From assembly GCA_916610825.1 (NCBI GenBank), contig OU744449.1, forward strand, positions 26,457,732 through 26,521,731: DNA of 64,000 nucleotides, given 5' to 3'. The stretch is from Haliclystus octoradiatus. Taxonomy: Eukaryota; Cnidaria; Staurozoa; Stauromedusae; Haliclystidae. Of the stretch, positions 36,401-46,187 are shown in pieces. The notes beneath the pieces were generated by a model. That model was not told where the DNA came from, made no database searches, and worked only from the letters and a program-made list of their open reading frames with translations. The translations under genes were made by a program, and so were the position numbers. Position 1 is the stretch's first letter. Each line of letters begins with the position of its first letter.

Positions 36401-39400
36401 ACCACAGACGATCAGATATGATCCGGTCTGAAGTTCGGCTGCTCTGCCATCTGAGCTAACTTCCTGCAAATTATTGAAGCAGCCATTAAAGACAGGTGGC
36501 CTCTATATATAGTTTCATTGTAGGCTATTGCACACATATTTTAATATCGGAAATATACAAATCGGTGGGCTATTAAACCAGTATCCCGATGTTGTATTGG
36601 CTTTCAAAAGATGCTAGGTGTTAAGTGACAAAATGAATTATTGAAACGTTTTGAATTTCAAACAATGTAAACAAAGCGGTGCAACTAGACTTTCCTTGTG
36701 GAAATATGAACATTGAATATCAAACTTTTTATGAATATTTCATGAAGAAGTTCAATAAAATAAGGCCATTCAACATTCAACAGTTCAAGAACAGTTCATG
36801 AACTCCACAAATTTTTCACATGGATACATATAAAGAATTCTATTTTTATTTTGTTATTTCTCTGCTATTTAAAATTGAGCAGATTACCAACAGCACCGAC
36901 TGTTTGAATCAGGACAATGGCCTCATTCATATGGAAAAATATTTCAAATTATTTGAATTCCTTGCTTGGTTGCCAAAGTTCTACATCGATATATACACCG
37001 CCAATTTAATAATTGTATTTAATTACTTAGTTTGAATTAAATTGTCTTCAGTTTGGCTAAAGGCAATAGATTTTCTTACCTATGCTTGTTTTACTTCAAC
37101 TTCAAGAAAACCATGTGTCTTAAAGTCGTTAGCCGTTCGATCGACTGTTGGATTTAGATTTTTCAAAATAGTTTTTTTTTTAAATTGAACCAAGACAGTT
37201 TTGATGAATTATTTACCAACTAATTGGATAATTATTATATGATTATAAACAAGGAAAGTGTATCAACCGTTGTAAGGAATCACGGTATTAATTTGTCGAG
37301 GCGCTCTATTAAAAGCTCTCCAAAAATGTAAACAAGGAGCTCGAAGGCGCGCGAGAGCGATAGCGCGCCTTTCCTGTAAAGGTCTGACTAACCTATTTAA
37401 ATAAACTCTCTTTTCTGTAAATTGTCCTTTTCCATGTTCTTTGTCAACACAAGGCTCGTTTTTAACAACTTCTACCCCTTCGCCTTTTTCACTTTGTTCA
37501 TGACTATGTTTATTAATCATATACAACTGGCCAACTTGATACTGAAATATATAAAAACAGAAATCAACATAGAATATCTATCATAATAATAAGAGATTCA
37601 AAGATGGAACATGTGTCTGACAAAAGTTGGGATCCTGACTACAGTCAAACCTGTTATAATGGGCCTCTCTATACAGCAGCCACCTGTCTATAATGGTCAC
37701 TCTTGCAATGTCTAAAGTAGCATTTTCTATTGAATCAACCCTGTATATAGCGGCCACCTGTCTATAGTGGTCAATTGATCTACCTCTGCTAGCTGGCTGT
37801 TATGTACAAGTTTCACTGTATCCTACGTTCCGAATAAAATGAACATATTTTATGGGCAAAACATCAACAAAAGAATCCCAAATAAAATGTTGAAACGTTC
37901 TAGGGTTAAAACGATGAACTGTGTCAGGCAGTGCCGGATTAACCCATAGGCGGTTTAGGCGGCCGCCTTAGGCCACAGATAATAATTGGCCTCCGGAAAT
38001 TATGAAAAAAAAAAAAAAAAAAAATGAAAACATCAAAAAAATTGAAAAAACAGTATTTTTGTGGTCTCTTATGAAATTCTCATATTTTAAACTACAGTAA
38101 ATACAAGTGTAATTCAGTTTTATCTACAAGCCATTGGTCACATACATTCATACAGAAATTGATCAAATTGTTTACAAATGTCAAGATTTAATTGTCCTAA
38201 CGATTTTGAATTTCCTTCCTGTCTCATAATTTTGGTGACAGCATTGCTATTTCGAGATCAAATTACACTTGCTATTCAAGGAAAACAATCATTGACAATA
38301 ATAACACATTGTTATTAACCACACATGATGACTTGTAACATCCTGTTGTGAAAAAATGATCCCAAAAAGATTGTGTTGCCATGGCAACGACCGATCGCAG
38401 CGGCTCAAATAAAACTGATACAACAAGTAAGTTGACTTTAGAATGGGAAGGACATTCATTCCATACATTCTATTACAGTAATACTGTATTTATACTAAAA
38501 AAGTTATATTCTTAAGAGAGTGATTGTCATTGCTCATATAAAAGCAGAATAAAGAGGGAGACCAACAAACAGTATAATTATGTTATTTTCACCAAATTTC
38601 CGGAAAAAATTTTTTAGGCCCCATATTAATCAACCGCCTAAGGCCACTGATAATATTAATCCGGCAGTGGTGTCAGGAGTGCTAAATCTTTTGCCGGCAA
38701 CTGCATGTCAGATGACGATCAATGTAACCCTGATTAGCACTACAATAAGATGAACATCAGACACAGGGTCCGACAGAAGGTTGAACCTTCTGGAAGTCTA
38801 AAGGCATTAAAAAAATTAATTCTGAATTTTTGTGTTAATGTTTGACCAATAAATCATCAACAATATTAATTTTCTTCTGAATTTGCTCTAACTGTCCGGA
38901 ATCTAGGATTCCAGGATTCCTGCTTAATGTCGGACCCTGAATTCAAGCAGTAAAATATAAAATACAGGCTGTTTTCTAGCCTATTATAGAATTAGTAGCA
39001 GGCATGATGTTTCTACATGTTCTTGTTTTGAAGACTGACAAATGTCCTTTGTGCACACTAACAGCATGACAGCTAAACATGTAAATTGATTTTTCTATGC
39101 ATAGATTAATTATTTAACTTAATCCAATTGAAGTTAGTTAGCTTTATAACACTAAGAATTTTGAAAATCTGAAAGCCTACTGAAAACATATTGAAAACCT
39201 GCTGAAAATGTACAGGAATAGACCACTGAATTGGGTACTTTTCATTCAGTAGCTTTCAAAATTTAAGGTGCAAAATCAGTGGAAGGAAAGAATTTAGATT
39301 TAAAGGAGCAAAAATGACCGGCAGGCGTTACACACTTAGGATCACGTGCATGTTTATTGTTTATAACACAATGTTCATTGTTGACATGAATTTATAACAA

Positions 39401-40565
39401 ATTAGGCTCGCGTATAACAATAGTTTCAAAGCGAGACGGTTGAATTACGCTAAGCATAAATTCAACTTGAGCTCGCAGCGGTCGCCGGTCAATTTTGCCC
39501 CTTTAATAAAATGTCTAGTAGATTTCAACTAAAGTTTGACCAAAAATCACTCAGTATTGGACGTTTTCTGCGTAACGCTATTGGCAGAATATTATTGAAG
39601 CCGGAACAGCTATTGCCAGATTTGATTGTATTTGAGAAACAGATTCGATTCAGATATAAAAGTTATAACATGTAAAATTTGCCGATATTTCATATTTTAT
39701 CATGAAATATTCAAATATTTCATATTTCATCCAAATGTGGGGCCAATATTTCATATTTAAAACACCCCTCAAGGGGCCTTATAGATGGGGGACAGTGGCT
39801 ACATGATATGATATTCACTAACTGCTTAGCTGAATTCCTAAGGTAGCCGCACAGTGTTAGGCCTACCTCAACTGGGTTCTGTCACATTCAAAAGAAAGTA
39901 CCAAAATTGGTTTTCGCTGATTCCCAGTAAATAGGATAGCCAAAAAAGTCAATATTGTAACAAACAAAGAGGGTGTCATCACAATAGATAATGACATGCA
40001 TAGTAACATTTTAACGAAAACAATAAATATTAACGACTATGAAAACAGCTGATTAATAATACAAATTAAATCCTTCAACCTGGTAAATATTCATCTCGAT
40101 TTAACACCTGTCTTCGATCAATTTTGCAAACTGGACCTATAGCTAGCCCTAATCATGTGAACATATTTACGTAAGATTTTATCGATTCGATGATAAAATT
40201 AGTGATCTACATAAAAAATGAGCAATCGTGATCATTCAGCTTTGAGAATGTCGTGAGGATTGATATCGTTAAAAAAAAACTTCTGACTTGAAGCATCAAT
40301 AGAAAGCATGTTATCCTATTGTTCATTTGATGCTCGAATGACCTGAAATTGGCCTCTCGAAAACTGATTTCACTCACAGTCAAAAATGTTTTGTCAACTC
40401 AAAAAAAAGGTAACACGCAAAGTTAAAACAATTATGAAACGTTATCTTCCGAGTATAAAGTTTTTGCAAGAACAAATTATACTTGTAAAATTAAGGTTAA
40501 ATACTAGAACTCACCTCTTTGACAGATAAAGGCATGCATATTCTGTATTCTCTAATTGAAGGCAT
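30401..40565 (-). CDS. PITPNC1: Phosphatidylinositol transfer protein, PITPNC1 / RdgB-beta type, 9 exons
   Basis: Exons 40565-40515, 37541-37393, 35125-35029, 34448-34377, 34133-34035, 33305-33246, 32493-32398, 31596-31533 and 30483-30401 join with consistent phases (0, 2, 0, 0, 0, 0, 0, 1) into 256 residues ending GHDS. The family landmarks run in order: REYRICMPL, QLYMINKHSHEQS, GEGVEVVKNEP, GQFTEKRVYLNSK, VPKIFYVTEKAFNYYPFTIT, SFLPRFSI, FKSLKTGRGPL, PLMCSYKF, HRQAFAWIDDW and NDVRAYESHMQDKT. The HRQAFAW tail and MQDKTNKKV ending favour the PITPNC1 class over PITPNA/B. These cytosolic proteins shuttle phosphatidylinositol (and phosphatidic acid in RdgB-beta) between membranes. The protein lacks the long C-terminal tail of the longer vertebrate isoform. 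The 72-bp fourth exon is easily missed. Introns hold many MITEs. Confidence 0.93.
30843..31160. mobile_element. 318-bp MITE with 9-bp target-site duplication
   Basis: Ends TAGCCTGCGTACCAGCC and GGCTGGTACGCAAGCCA, with inverted similarity continuing about 70 bp inward (ACCATAAGGTCTGTGAACTA against its complement). Flanks GGGACATAC (30834-30842) and GGAACATAC (31161-31169) form a 9-bp duplication with one mismatch. The TAGCCTGC start is shared with 28351-28452. Mutator-like by structure. Confidence 0.88.
31930..32288 (-). mobile_element. tRNA-derived SINE copy
   Basis: Almost the same as 19114-19466: TAGACGGAGTCGCCCTACCG at the 3' end, and on the minus strand a head with AACTCAGATGGCAGAGC and GGTTCAAATCC. 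A clean target-site duplication is not obvious. PITPNC1 intron. Confidence 0.88.
32905..33080. mobile_element. TA-flanked MITE family, diverged copy
   Basis: Contains CTATCTATAGTGGTCAATC, TAATATTTTCTATTAAATCA, CTGTCCATAGTGGTCACTC and TATATAAG, in the antisense order of the 37642 copy. PITPNC1 intron. Confidence 0.6.
33130..33212. mobile_element. GTTCATGAAC palindromic MITE, short remnant
   Basis: Terminal CCCCTGCGGAAAACAATCA and AACTATTTTGCAGGGG around a core CAGTTCATGAACTC. PITPNC1 intron. Confidence 0.6.
33800..34005 (+). mobile_element. tRNA-derived SINE copy, 3'-shortened
   Basis: Sense orientation: GGAGGATTAGTTCAGATGG, AGAGC (box A), the ATATGATCATGATCTAGTAA segment, GGTTCAAATCC (box B), then body up to GTGAGTAGCTGC. 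It is not a functional tRNA gene: the cloverleaf cannot be completed and the body matches the SINE. PITPNC1 intron. Confidence 0.75.
34486..34622. mobile_element. GTTCATGAAC palindromic MITE copy
   Basis: Starts CCTCCAAAAAACAGTTCATG and ends GTAGTTTTGCAGGG, with GAACCGTTCATGAAC in the centre. PITPNC1 intron, next to the short fourth exon. Confidence 0.65.
34880..35015. mobile_element. Microsatellite plus TA-flanked MITE remnant
   Basis: A run of (AT)n near 34887-34908 abuts GTGCAAGTGGCCTCTATATA, GAGTGACCACTATAGGCAGG and CATAGAGGTGAACG, the right part of the MITE family seen at 37642-37818. It lies just outside a PITPNC1 exon. Confidence 0.6.
35195..35285. mobile_element. GTTCATGAAC MITE remnant
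   Basis: Reads CCATGAAAAACGTTCATTTA, then TTTATGAACAGCTCATGAAC and CTTTTCGCAGGG, the worn right end of the family. Confidence 0.5.
35568..35910 (+). mobile_element. LINE 3' end fragment
   Basis: An open stretch ends at TAA 35724-35726 and encodes a typical LINE ORF2 C-terminus (HMFCDRVIPWWNSLLESS, TVQGFKKSFDKL). After about 160 bp comes AAATAAATC with a tandem ATCAT tail near 35885-35910, as at the 3' ends of CR1/L2-type elements. It is severely 5'-truncated and inserted in a PITPNC1 intron. Confidence 0.75.
36120..36468 (-). mobile_element. tRNA-derived SINE copy with target-site duplication
   Basis: Full-length copy in antisense (TAGACGGTATCGCCCTACCG ... box A and box B on the minus strand). 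ATTATTGAAG occurs on both sides (near 36099 and 36470), a short target-site duplication. PITPNC1 intron. Confidence 0.88.
36725..36820. mobile_element. GTTCATGAAC MITE remnant
   Basis: Contains ATTTCATGAAGAAGTTC, GGCCATTCAACATTC and CAAGAACAGTTCATGAACTC. Ends are lost. PITPNC1 intron. Confidence 0.45.
37642..37818. mobile_element. 177-bp TA-flanked MITE (Tc1/mariner-pogo type), reference copy
   Basis: Begins CAGTCAAACCTGTTATAA and ends TTATGTACAAGTTTCACTG, imperfect inverted repeats, with TA on each side (37640-37641, 37819-37820). The interior has two CACCTGTCTATA(A/G)TGGTCA blocks. The TIR and the TA duplication fit the pogo/Tigger branch of Tc1/mariner. At least seven other copies occur in the window. 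Confidence 0.85.
37929..38669. mobile_element. 741-bp hAT-type non-autonomous transposon
   Basis: Inverted termini CAGTGCCGGATTAA and TTAATCCGGCAGTG, extended by GGCGGTTTAGGCGGCCGCC against its partner AACCGCCTAAGGCC. A perfect 8-bp duplication GTGTCAGG flanks it (37921-37928, 38670-38677). The interior has a long poly-A near 38007 but no transposase frame. CAGTG ends and an 8-bp duplication define hAT. It lies in the first intron of PITPNC1. Confidence 0.93.
38764..38939. mobile_element. CAGGGTCCGACA-terminated MITE
   Basis: Termini CAGGGTCCGACA and TGTCGGACCCTG are perfect inverted repeats. The interior carries TTTGACCAATAAATCAT and TTTTCTTCTGAATTTGCTC, shared with 51970-52151 and 50195-50296. 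No target-site duplication is evident. Confidence 0.8.
39304..39502 (+). mobile_element. 199-bp TTAA-flanked MITE, copy A
   Basis: Inverted termini AGGAGCAAAAATGACCGGC and GCCGGTCAATTTTGCCCCT, with TTAA on both sides (39300-39303, 39503-39506). It has the same length as, and is inverted relative to, the copy at 43783-43981. A TTAA duplication suggests piggyBac or a Kolobok-like mobiliser. PITPNC1 first intron. Confidence 0.92.
39510..39640. mobile_element. Remnant of the CCGGCAATA TA-MITE
   Basis: Shares TTTGACCAAAAATCACTCA, GGACGTTTTCTG, GGCAGAATATTATTGAAGCC and GCTATTGCCAGATTTGATTG with 42320-42512, but lacks the left end. It directly adjoins the 199-bp TTAA element. Confidence 0.7.
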
Positions 40566-42319
40566 TATAGATACCAAAAGTTGCTCGCAGCTATATCACC
40601 TCGAAACAGACGTATTTCCTCAAAATATCCCTTCAGTCAAACGCTGGCGCTACTTACAACGGATATGAAGTATTCTAAGCTATATAATGCATCTTTTAAA
40701 TGGAACTATTACATCATAAGATGATCAGATAAATAAAATTGTCGTTTGACATCATACAGTTACACGGTAGTTTATTGTTCACTCGCGGTTTAGGTTTTTC
40801 AGTGCTCCGAAATACGATATCGTGGGCACGGCGTGTTGTTATCAAGAACGATCTGGGGATAATGTGACGTCATAAAAAATGACGTCAAGAATAACGTAGC
40901 AAGGCCTTTTAACATTTGCCAGCTATCTAGCAAAAATGATTGGGAATAAGTAGAATATGTCTAGCTCATGGTTAATCTAAAAACAGAACATTTTGGGCGA
41001 TGGAGCTATTAATAGTCCACAGCCTTAACCGCAATAGATTTTATGATAAGAGAATTTAAGACCATATGGTGATCAATTCGCTCTTGATGTAAAATGATGT
41101 CATTAAAAATCAGGTTTATTAAAAATGTGTTCAATATCAACTCCGCATATCACCACAAGTGGATGTTGACAGAGTTCTTCAAGGGTATGCATTCGCAAGG
41201 CATTGGGAATGATCAAATTGATATCCCAACTTGACATTTTATACGTAATTAATCATCTGATCCGATTAAGTTCTTATTTGCTGGGATAAGGCCGAAAAAA
41301 ATTCCGTTGTATAGAGAGTAGCGGTATTTTACGATTTAAATGGAAATAATGTCTAATGTAAACATATATGTCCAATGGTGTGTCACAGTATGCGGGGAGA
41401 CCTCTGCTGTCCACAGTTACGAGCTCGCTATACGCACACGTAGAGCCCCACTAGTGTACGGCACTCTTCAAAGATCTAGATTTGATATTAAAATAAGCTG
41501 ATTTCTATCAAACGCGGGCACTATATATTAATACTCAGTGCTGACTGAGCCTCGATACCGGTCCAGGCAAAATGAATCCGTGGCCAATTCCAAGCGATAT
41601 ACTCTCGGTTACCATATTTAGTGGATATACAGATTAAAGAAATACTGCTCGATATATACTTCTACATATTGATACCGGTGTCAACAAAATGAGTTAATTG
41701 TTTGAGACATATGCTGTAATGACGTTATTATCTGATGCTGATGTCTATCATATTATGATGATGTCTATGACATATATTATTAGTGCATATATGAATAGTT
41801 AAAATTAATTGAAGGGCGTGCCTATACCAATGACCAAGACCATGCACTATGCAGCCCATATGCGCATGAAGATAATCAGATAAATAAAATTAAACGGCGA
41901 AAGCTATATACGCGCTATTATATCGATATTAGATACAATCTGACGTATGTGATGCCAGATGTAATATCCTTTCCCCGGCCAGATCTGATTTCTGATATAC
42001 ATCAAAGTGTGTTTATAAATAGTTAAAATTAATTGAAGTGCGTAATCTGCATTCCGTGCACATAAGGCTGAAGGTAGACTCTACGCTATCATATCGATAT
42101 TACATAATTATGACGCATCCTTACGCTTGTCCTTACGTATCCTTACAATAATTATACTTGTCCAATTTTCAACAAGCTGCCGATCAACATCGTCGATAAG
42201 CACTGTATGTATAGGAATGCATCATTTTAATTCATAAAGGACTACTTAATATTGTAATTCAAGTAATATAATTAGGGGTATCCTATCCGATGTCGTGATG
42301 GATAACTTTTTTATTATTA
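40566..42319. other. Intergenic upstream of PITPNC1, diverged duplication
   Basis: No exon is seen. The phrase ATAGTTAAAATTAATTGAAG recurs at about 41797 and 42018, and ATATCGATATTA follows each at a similar distance, so an old tandem duplication of about 220 bp is likely. The PITPNC1 promoter should lie in the first part. Confidence 0.45.
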
Positions 42320-42512
42320 CAGTTGAATCCGGCAATAACGGTACGCTAAATAGGGAGACAAACCATTTTTCGGTTTTATGATAAGAATCCGTTGTTTGCG
42401 TTAAATATTTAGCAAAGTTTGACAGTAAATTACTCATCGCTGGACATTTTTGGCTTCATAGTATTCGGCAGAACACCATCAAATCCGGAATCGCTATTGC
42501 CGGATTTTACTG
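42320..42512. mobile_element. 193-bp TA-flanked MITE
   Basis: Termini CAGTTGAATCCGGCAATA and TATTGCCGGATTTTACTG are inverted repeats, with TA on both sides (42318-42319, 42513-42514). Tc1/mariner-like by structure. It differs in sequence from the 37642 family. Confidence 0.88.
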
Positions 42513-42622
42513 TACTATCAATTTGTAATTTATATTTGAAATTAATAAATTAATACATGTACAACTAATTACTGTTAAAAATGAATAAATGAAACCCTCC
42601 TACTTTGTAAATATACATAACC

Positions 42623-42893
42623 TATTTACAGCAAATTTGGTTACAATAGTGCAGGACTTGCAATGATTCCCAAGGGGGTAGCTTCAAATGATTGGTAAAC
42701 GGGGACGTGCTTATTATTGTGGGTACCTTTTCATGTCATACCAGTATGGAATTGCTTCCTATTTACAGCAAACTTAGCAACAGTAGTGAACTTGCAATGA
42801 TTCCCGGGGGTAACTTTAAATGGTTGGTAAACGGGGACGTGCTTATTATTGTGGGTACTTTTCATGTCATACCATTATGGAATTACTTACCTG
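42623..42893 (+). repeat. Tandem duplication, two 137-bp units
   Basis: The unit beginning TATTTACAGCAAA at 42623 is repeated at 42760. Shared blocks are CTTGCAATGATTCCC, GGTAAACGGGGACGTGCTTA and TTTTCATGTCATACCA. The two units differ by scattered substitutions and a small indel. Confidence 0.85.
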
Positions 42894-43539
42894 AGGTAGT
42901 GATTACTTTATTAGCATTACTTCATTGCAAACATTTATATATAGATAAAAAAAGATCGATAGACTTATCTAACTTCAACTGAATTTACTACTATAGGCTT
43001 GTACATATTAAGTGAAATCAATGTATCACTTAGATATCCTGTATTTTCCTGCCTTTGCATCCATGGCATTAAATGACATTTCCAAATTAGTTTATTACCT
43101 CGATATACAGTCTCAAAGACATAACAACGTGAACACGCGCATATCTTTAAAAAAAATTTTTTTGTGAATATGACGTTTATTTCGTATTATTATAAAAACC
43201 TCTATGCTATTTAAGATATATCATGTATGGTAACTAAATTCTATTCCTACAATTGTTAACAAGCACATTTCTTAAAAACTTGAATGCGTGCAATGCAATA
43301 AAATCAGTTGCTGACATTAAGATAATCATCATTAATAGTCTCCTGCAAGGGTTTCTACAATACGCTTATAGCATTTTACCTCTGGTTTGCCACGCGGGTA
43401 ATCTCTGCTAAAGGAATGTCCTTGGATGGTTTTCAACTGTATTGCCTCCCATTTCCCAAATCTTTCATTAGTCTCGATTGCTACATTGGTTGAATTGTAT
43501 AGTTTGTATATACCCCTCTTTCTGACATGCAAAGTCGAC

Positions 43540-44177
43540 CTGGTTGGTTTCATATCAGAGATCAAATAAGCTCACATCAAGAAATGTTCACTCATAAAAT
43601 TAAATTCAATATTGCTCCTCTTCTACTCTCCCATATATTTCAACAACCGTTATACAACCAAGACAATATCTCACCCCCATATTCACCATTCATTTCAAGG
43701 TGCTGGTGTGCACAAGTGGAACGATCTACTGTCTACAAATGAAGGAAGTCCAGAGCAGACCTAGATTCAAAATTCTCCTTAAAGGGGCAAAATTGACCGG
43801 CGACCGCTTCGAGCATAAGTTGAATTTATGCTTAGCGTAATTCAACCGTCTCGCTTTGAAACAATTGTTATACGCAGGCCTAACTTGTAATAAAATTCAT
43901 GTCAACAATGAACATTGTGTTATAACAATAAGCGTGCACGTGATCCTAAGTGCGTAGCGCCTGCCGGTCATTTTTGCTCCTTTAAAGACAAGCAATTACA
44001 TTCAGATACCTTACTTCATTTATTTATTGTTCTGGTAATAAACCCTATATATTAAATGTCTGTTTTCCCTGTCCAATTTACTTTATATGTTATTATAGTA
44101 ATTGGTCAGTCTTTTAAAAAAAGTTGTATGTAACTTAAAGATTTCTGAATAAATTATGATGATGATGATGATGATGA
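43540..44177 (+). mobile_element. LINE 3' end fragment, split by a MITE
   Basis: A frame reading HSFQGAGVHKWNDLLSTNEG resembles the ORF2 C-terminus of CR1/L2-type LINEs. The 3' end is AATAAATT followed by a (GAT)n tail at about 44156-44177. The 199-bp TTAA element at 43783-43981 interrupts it. Confidence 0.6.
43783..43981 (-). mobile_element. 199-bp TTAA-flanked MITE, copy B (inside a LINE)
   Basis: Termini AGGGGCAAAATTGACCGGC and GCCGGTCATTTTTGCTCCT, flanked by TTAA (43779-43782, 43982-43985). Inverted relative to copy A, 4.3 kb away, and the same length. It is nested in a LINE 3' fragment, so it is younger than that LINE insertion. Confidence 0.92.
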
Positions 44178-45595
44178 GTCATTCGTATTTATATTTTTCA
44201 TCGCTTAATTAATTAAATTTGGAAGCGTCCTTCTGTATATCAAAAGCATGGACTATATGAACTACGTCAGTATTTGACATTCTGATGAATGAACATATGC
44301 AGTAATGGTTCTTGAACACGGTGTATACTTGAGTCGGTTAAAAATAAATCTATAAATTATATATACATCGTCATTGTGACTTTATTCTATTACGCTGCAT
44401 TATTTATCACGTCATTGTAACATGTTTAACTCGTGAGATTGAGGTCAATTGGATATTCATAATTTATAGAGACATATGCTGATGTTGATGTTATATAACC
44501 AACCAGTCTTTGGCCTAGTCTTGGCCTGGTCCTAGTCTGGCCTGGTCTTTGGCCATGAAACTAGTCATAGAACAGTCTAAAAGATACTTTCGTAACAATG
44601 AGTCATAAACATTACTATTATAATGACTGTCATAAAAATGCTGTTACTCTAATTATTCTCTACAGTTTTTTATAAGTGAAGTTTTAATCTATTACAAAGG
44701 CATAACATTAAAAAAAACAGTAACAGTTTTATAACTATATGAGGGTATTTAAAGTTCCAACAAGGTTACTTTATGGTATTGTCTCTTTGGGTTGATGACT
44801 TGCATGAGTTTGCGTTAGTTGTCTCTTTTTGATGTGTTTTCGAAGGAGAAGGGGACAATTACTCCATAATTTTATAGGTTGTAAAACGTGACTGGTCAGT
44901 AATATGTTTATATCATAAATCCACTTGTAGCGTTGTTGATCAAAATTAAAGTGAAAAACAAAACTGTTGTTTGCCCGTATACAATTAGCGCCAGGCGTTT
45001 CAGATAATTTTGCCATAACAAAATTGTATACGGCGCCCTTTTAATACGAGTATAAATACAGCAATATGCAAAACTATGTACGATGAACGGCACGCAATGC
45101 TTTAACAAATAACAACCAAATGATCACATGATATTTATATATATATGGAGAGTTACCTGTTAATAATTGGTGTCAGGGTTAAAAATGACGTCTTTACACG
45201 ATCAAGGTATTGTTTGCATATGCAGCGTTTGTATCGTATATATACAGCCACAAGCCACTCATATTGTCAATGAATATAAACGTAGCGTAACAAAACATCA
45301 AAAAACAAGTTGTTTTGACGTGAAAAATGTAATAAATATTTGTTGAACTGAGCAGCTCATCAGACATATTACGGACGTTGCAGTAGAAGCATCGCAATAC
45401 AATCAAAGTTATATCTTATATAGCACTTGATTAATACAACAGGGTCATTGTGGAAAAGAAATATTATCAAATAAACACTTGAGTATATAGTTAAAACTAC
45501 ATCTTGATATATATATATATATATTTCACTTCATATCAAAGGTATCATCATGTACTTGCTCTTTATGGCAATCATTGTGACATTTGCAAGTGTCA
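44178..45595. other. Intergenic, no gene seen
   Basis: AT-rich. The text GGCCTAGTCTTGGCCTGGTC at about 44512 is a short local repeat, and (AT)n runs lie near 45506-45524. The minus-strand open frames here are low complexity and unsupported. Confidence 0.4.
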
Positions 45596-45766
45596 TAGGC
45601 AAGAAAGGTATAATATTGAATTATTAATCGATTTCATAGGCCTATTTGAGAAGGGAGAAGGTATATTTAATGTAATTAGAGAACAGGGGTACACTGCATT
45701 GAATTATGTAGATCCTTCCGTTGTCCCGAGTTCTATCGATGAGTTGCTTGCAGATAATAAGTAATT
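45596..45766 (+). CDS. Candidate exon, faintly CARD-like
   Basis: The frame RYNIELLIDFIGLFEKGEGI continues as FNVIREQGYTALNYVDPSVV and reaches a stop near 45764. The pattern (amphipathic LLIDFIGLFEKGEG-FNVIREQGYTAL) faintly recalls the later helices of a death-fold/CARD domain, but no search was possible. A donor-like AA/GTAATT overlaps the stop. It does not join in phase to the exon at 46188. Confidence 0.25.
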
Positions 45767-46187
45767 AATACATGCTAAAGCATTTTAATTTTACTGTATT
45801 TGTTATGCTTCTGTTTAAGTGTCATCTATGCTATACCCTTGTTGCACTGACGTAGCCCCACTATCTATAGCAATGAAATTAATCGAGCTCCCTTTTCCCC
45901 TTTTTGTCTTCTTATAGAAAATAAAATCAAGTGGAGTTCCCATAATTGTATTGTTACTCCTTGTTCATTGAATTATTTCTTCATTGAATTATTATTCATT
46001 CCTCAATCGCTATCTTCAGTATTAAGTGAATAGGTTTTCAGAAGAGCACATGTTTTCTGCATGACCTCGCGCTAAATATATATAATCAGAACAGATGTGA
46101 AAATGAAATTCAAATTCAACCAATCAAATCAAAGCATTCCCAATATTTACTTTCATTTTACAATATCATATATGTTTATTATTGTAG

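Noticed and set aside
43332-43565. 77-codon minus-strand frame
   Set aside because: It lies beside and partly antisense to a LINE 3' fragment and resembles no host protein.
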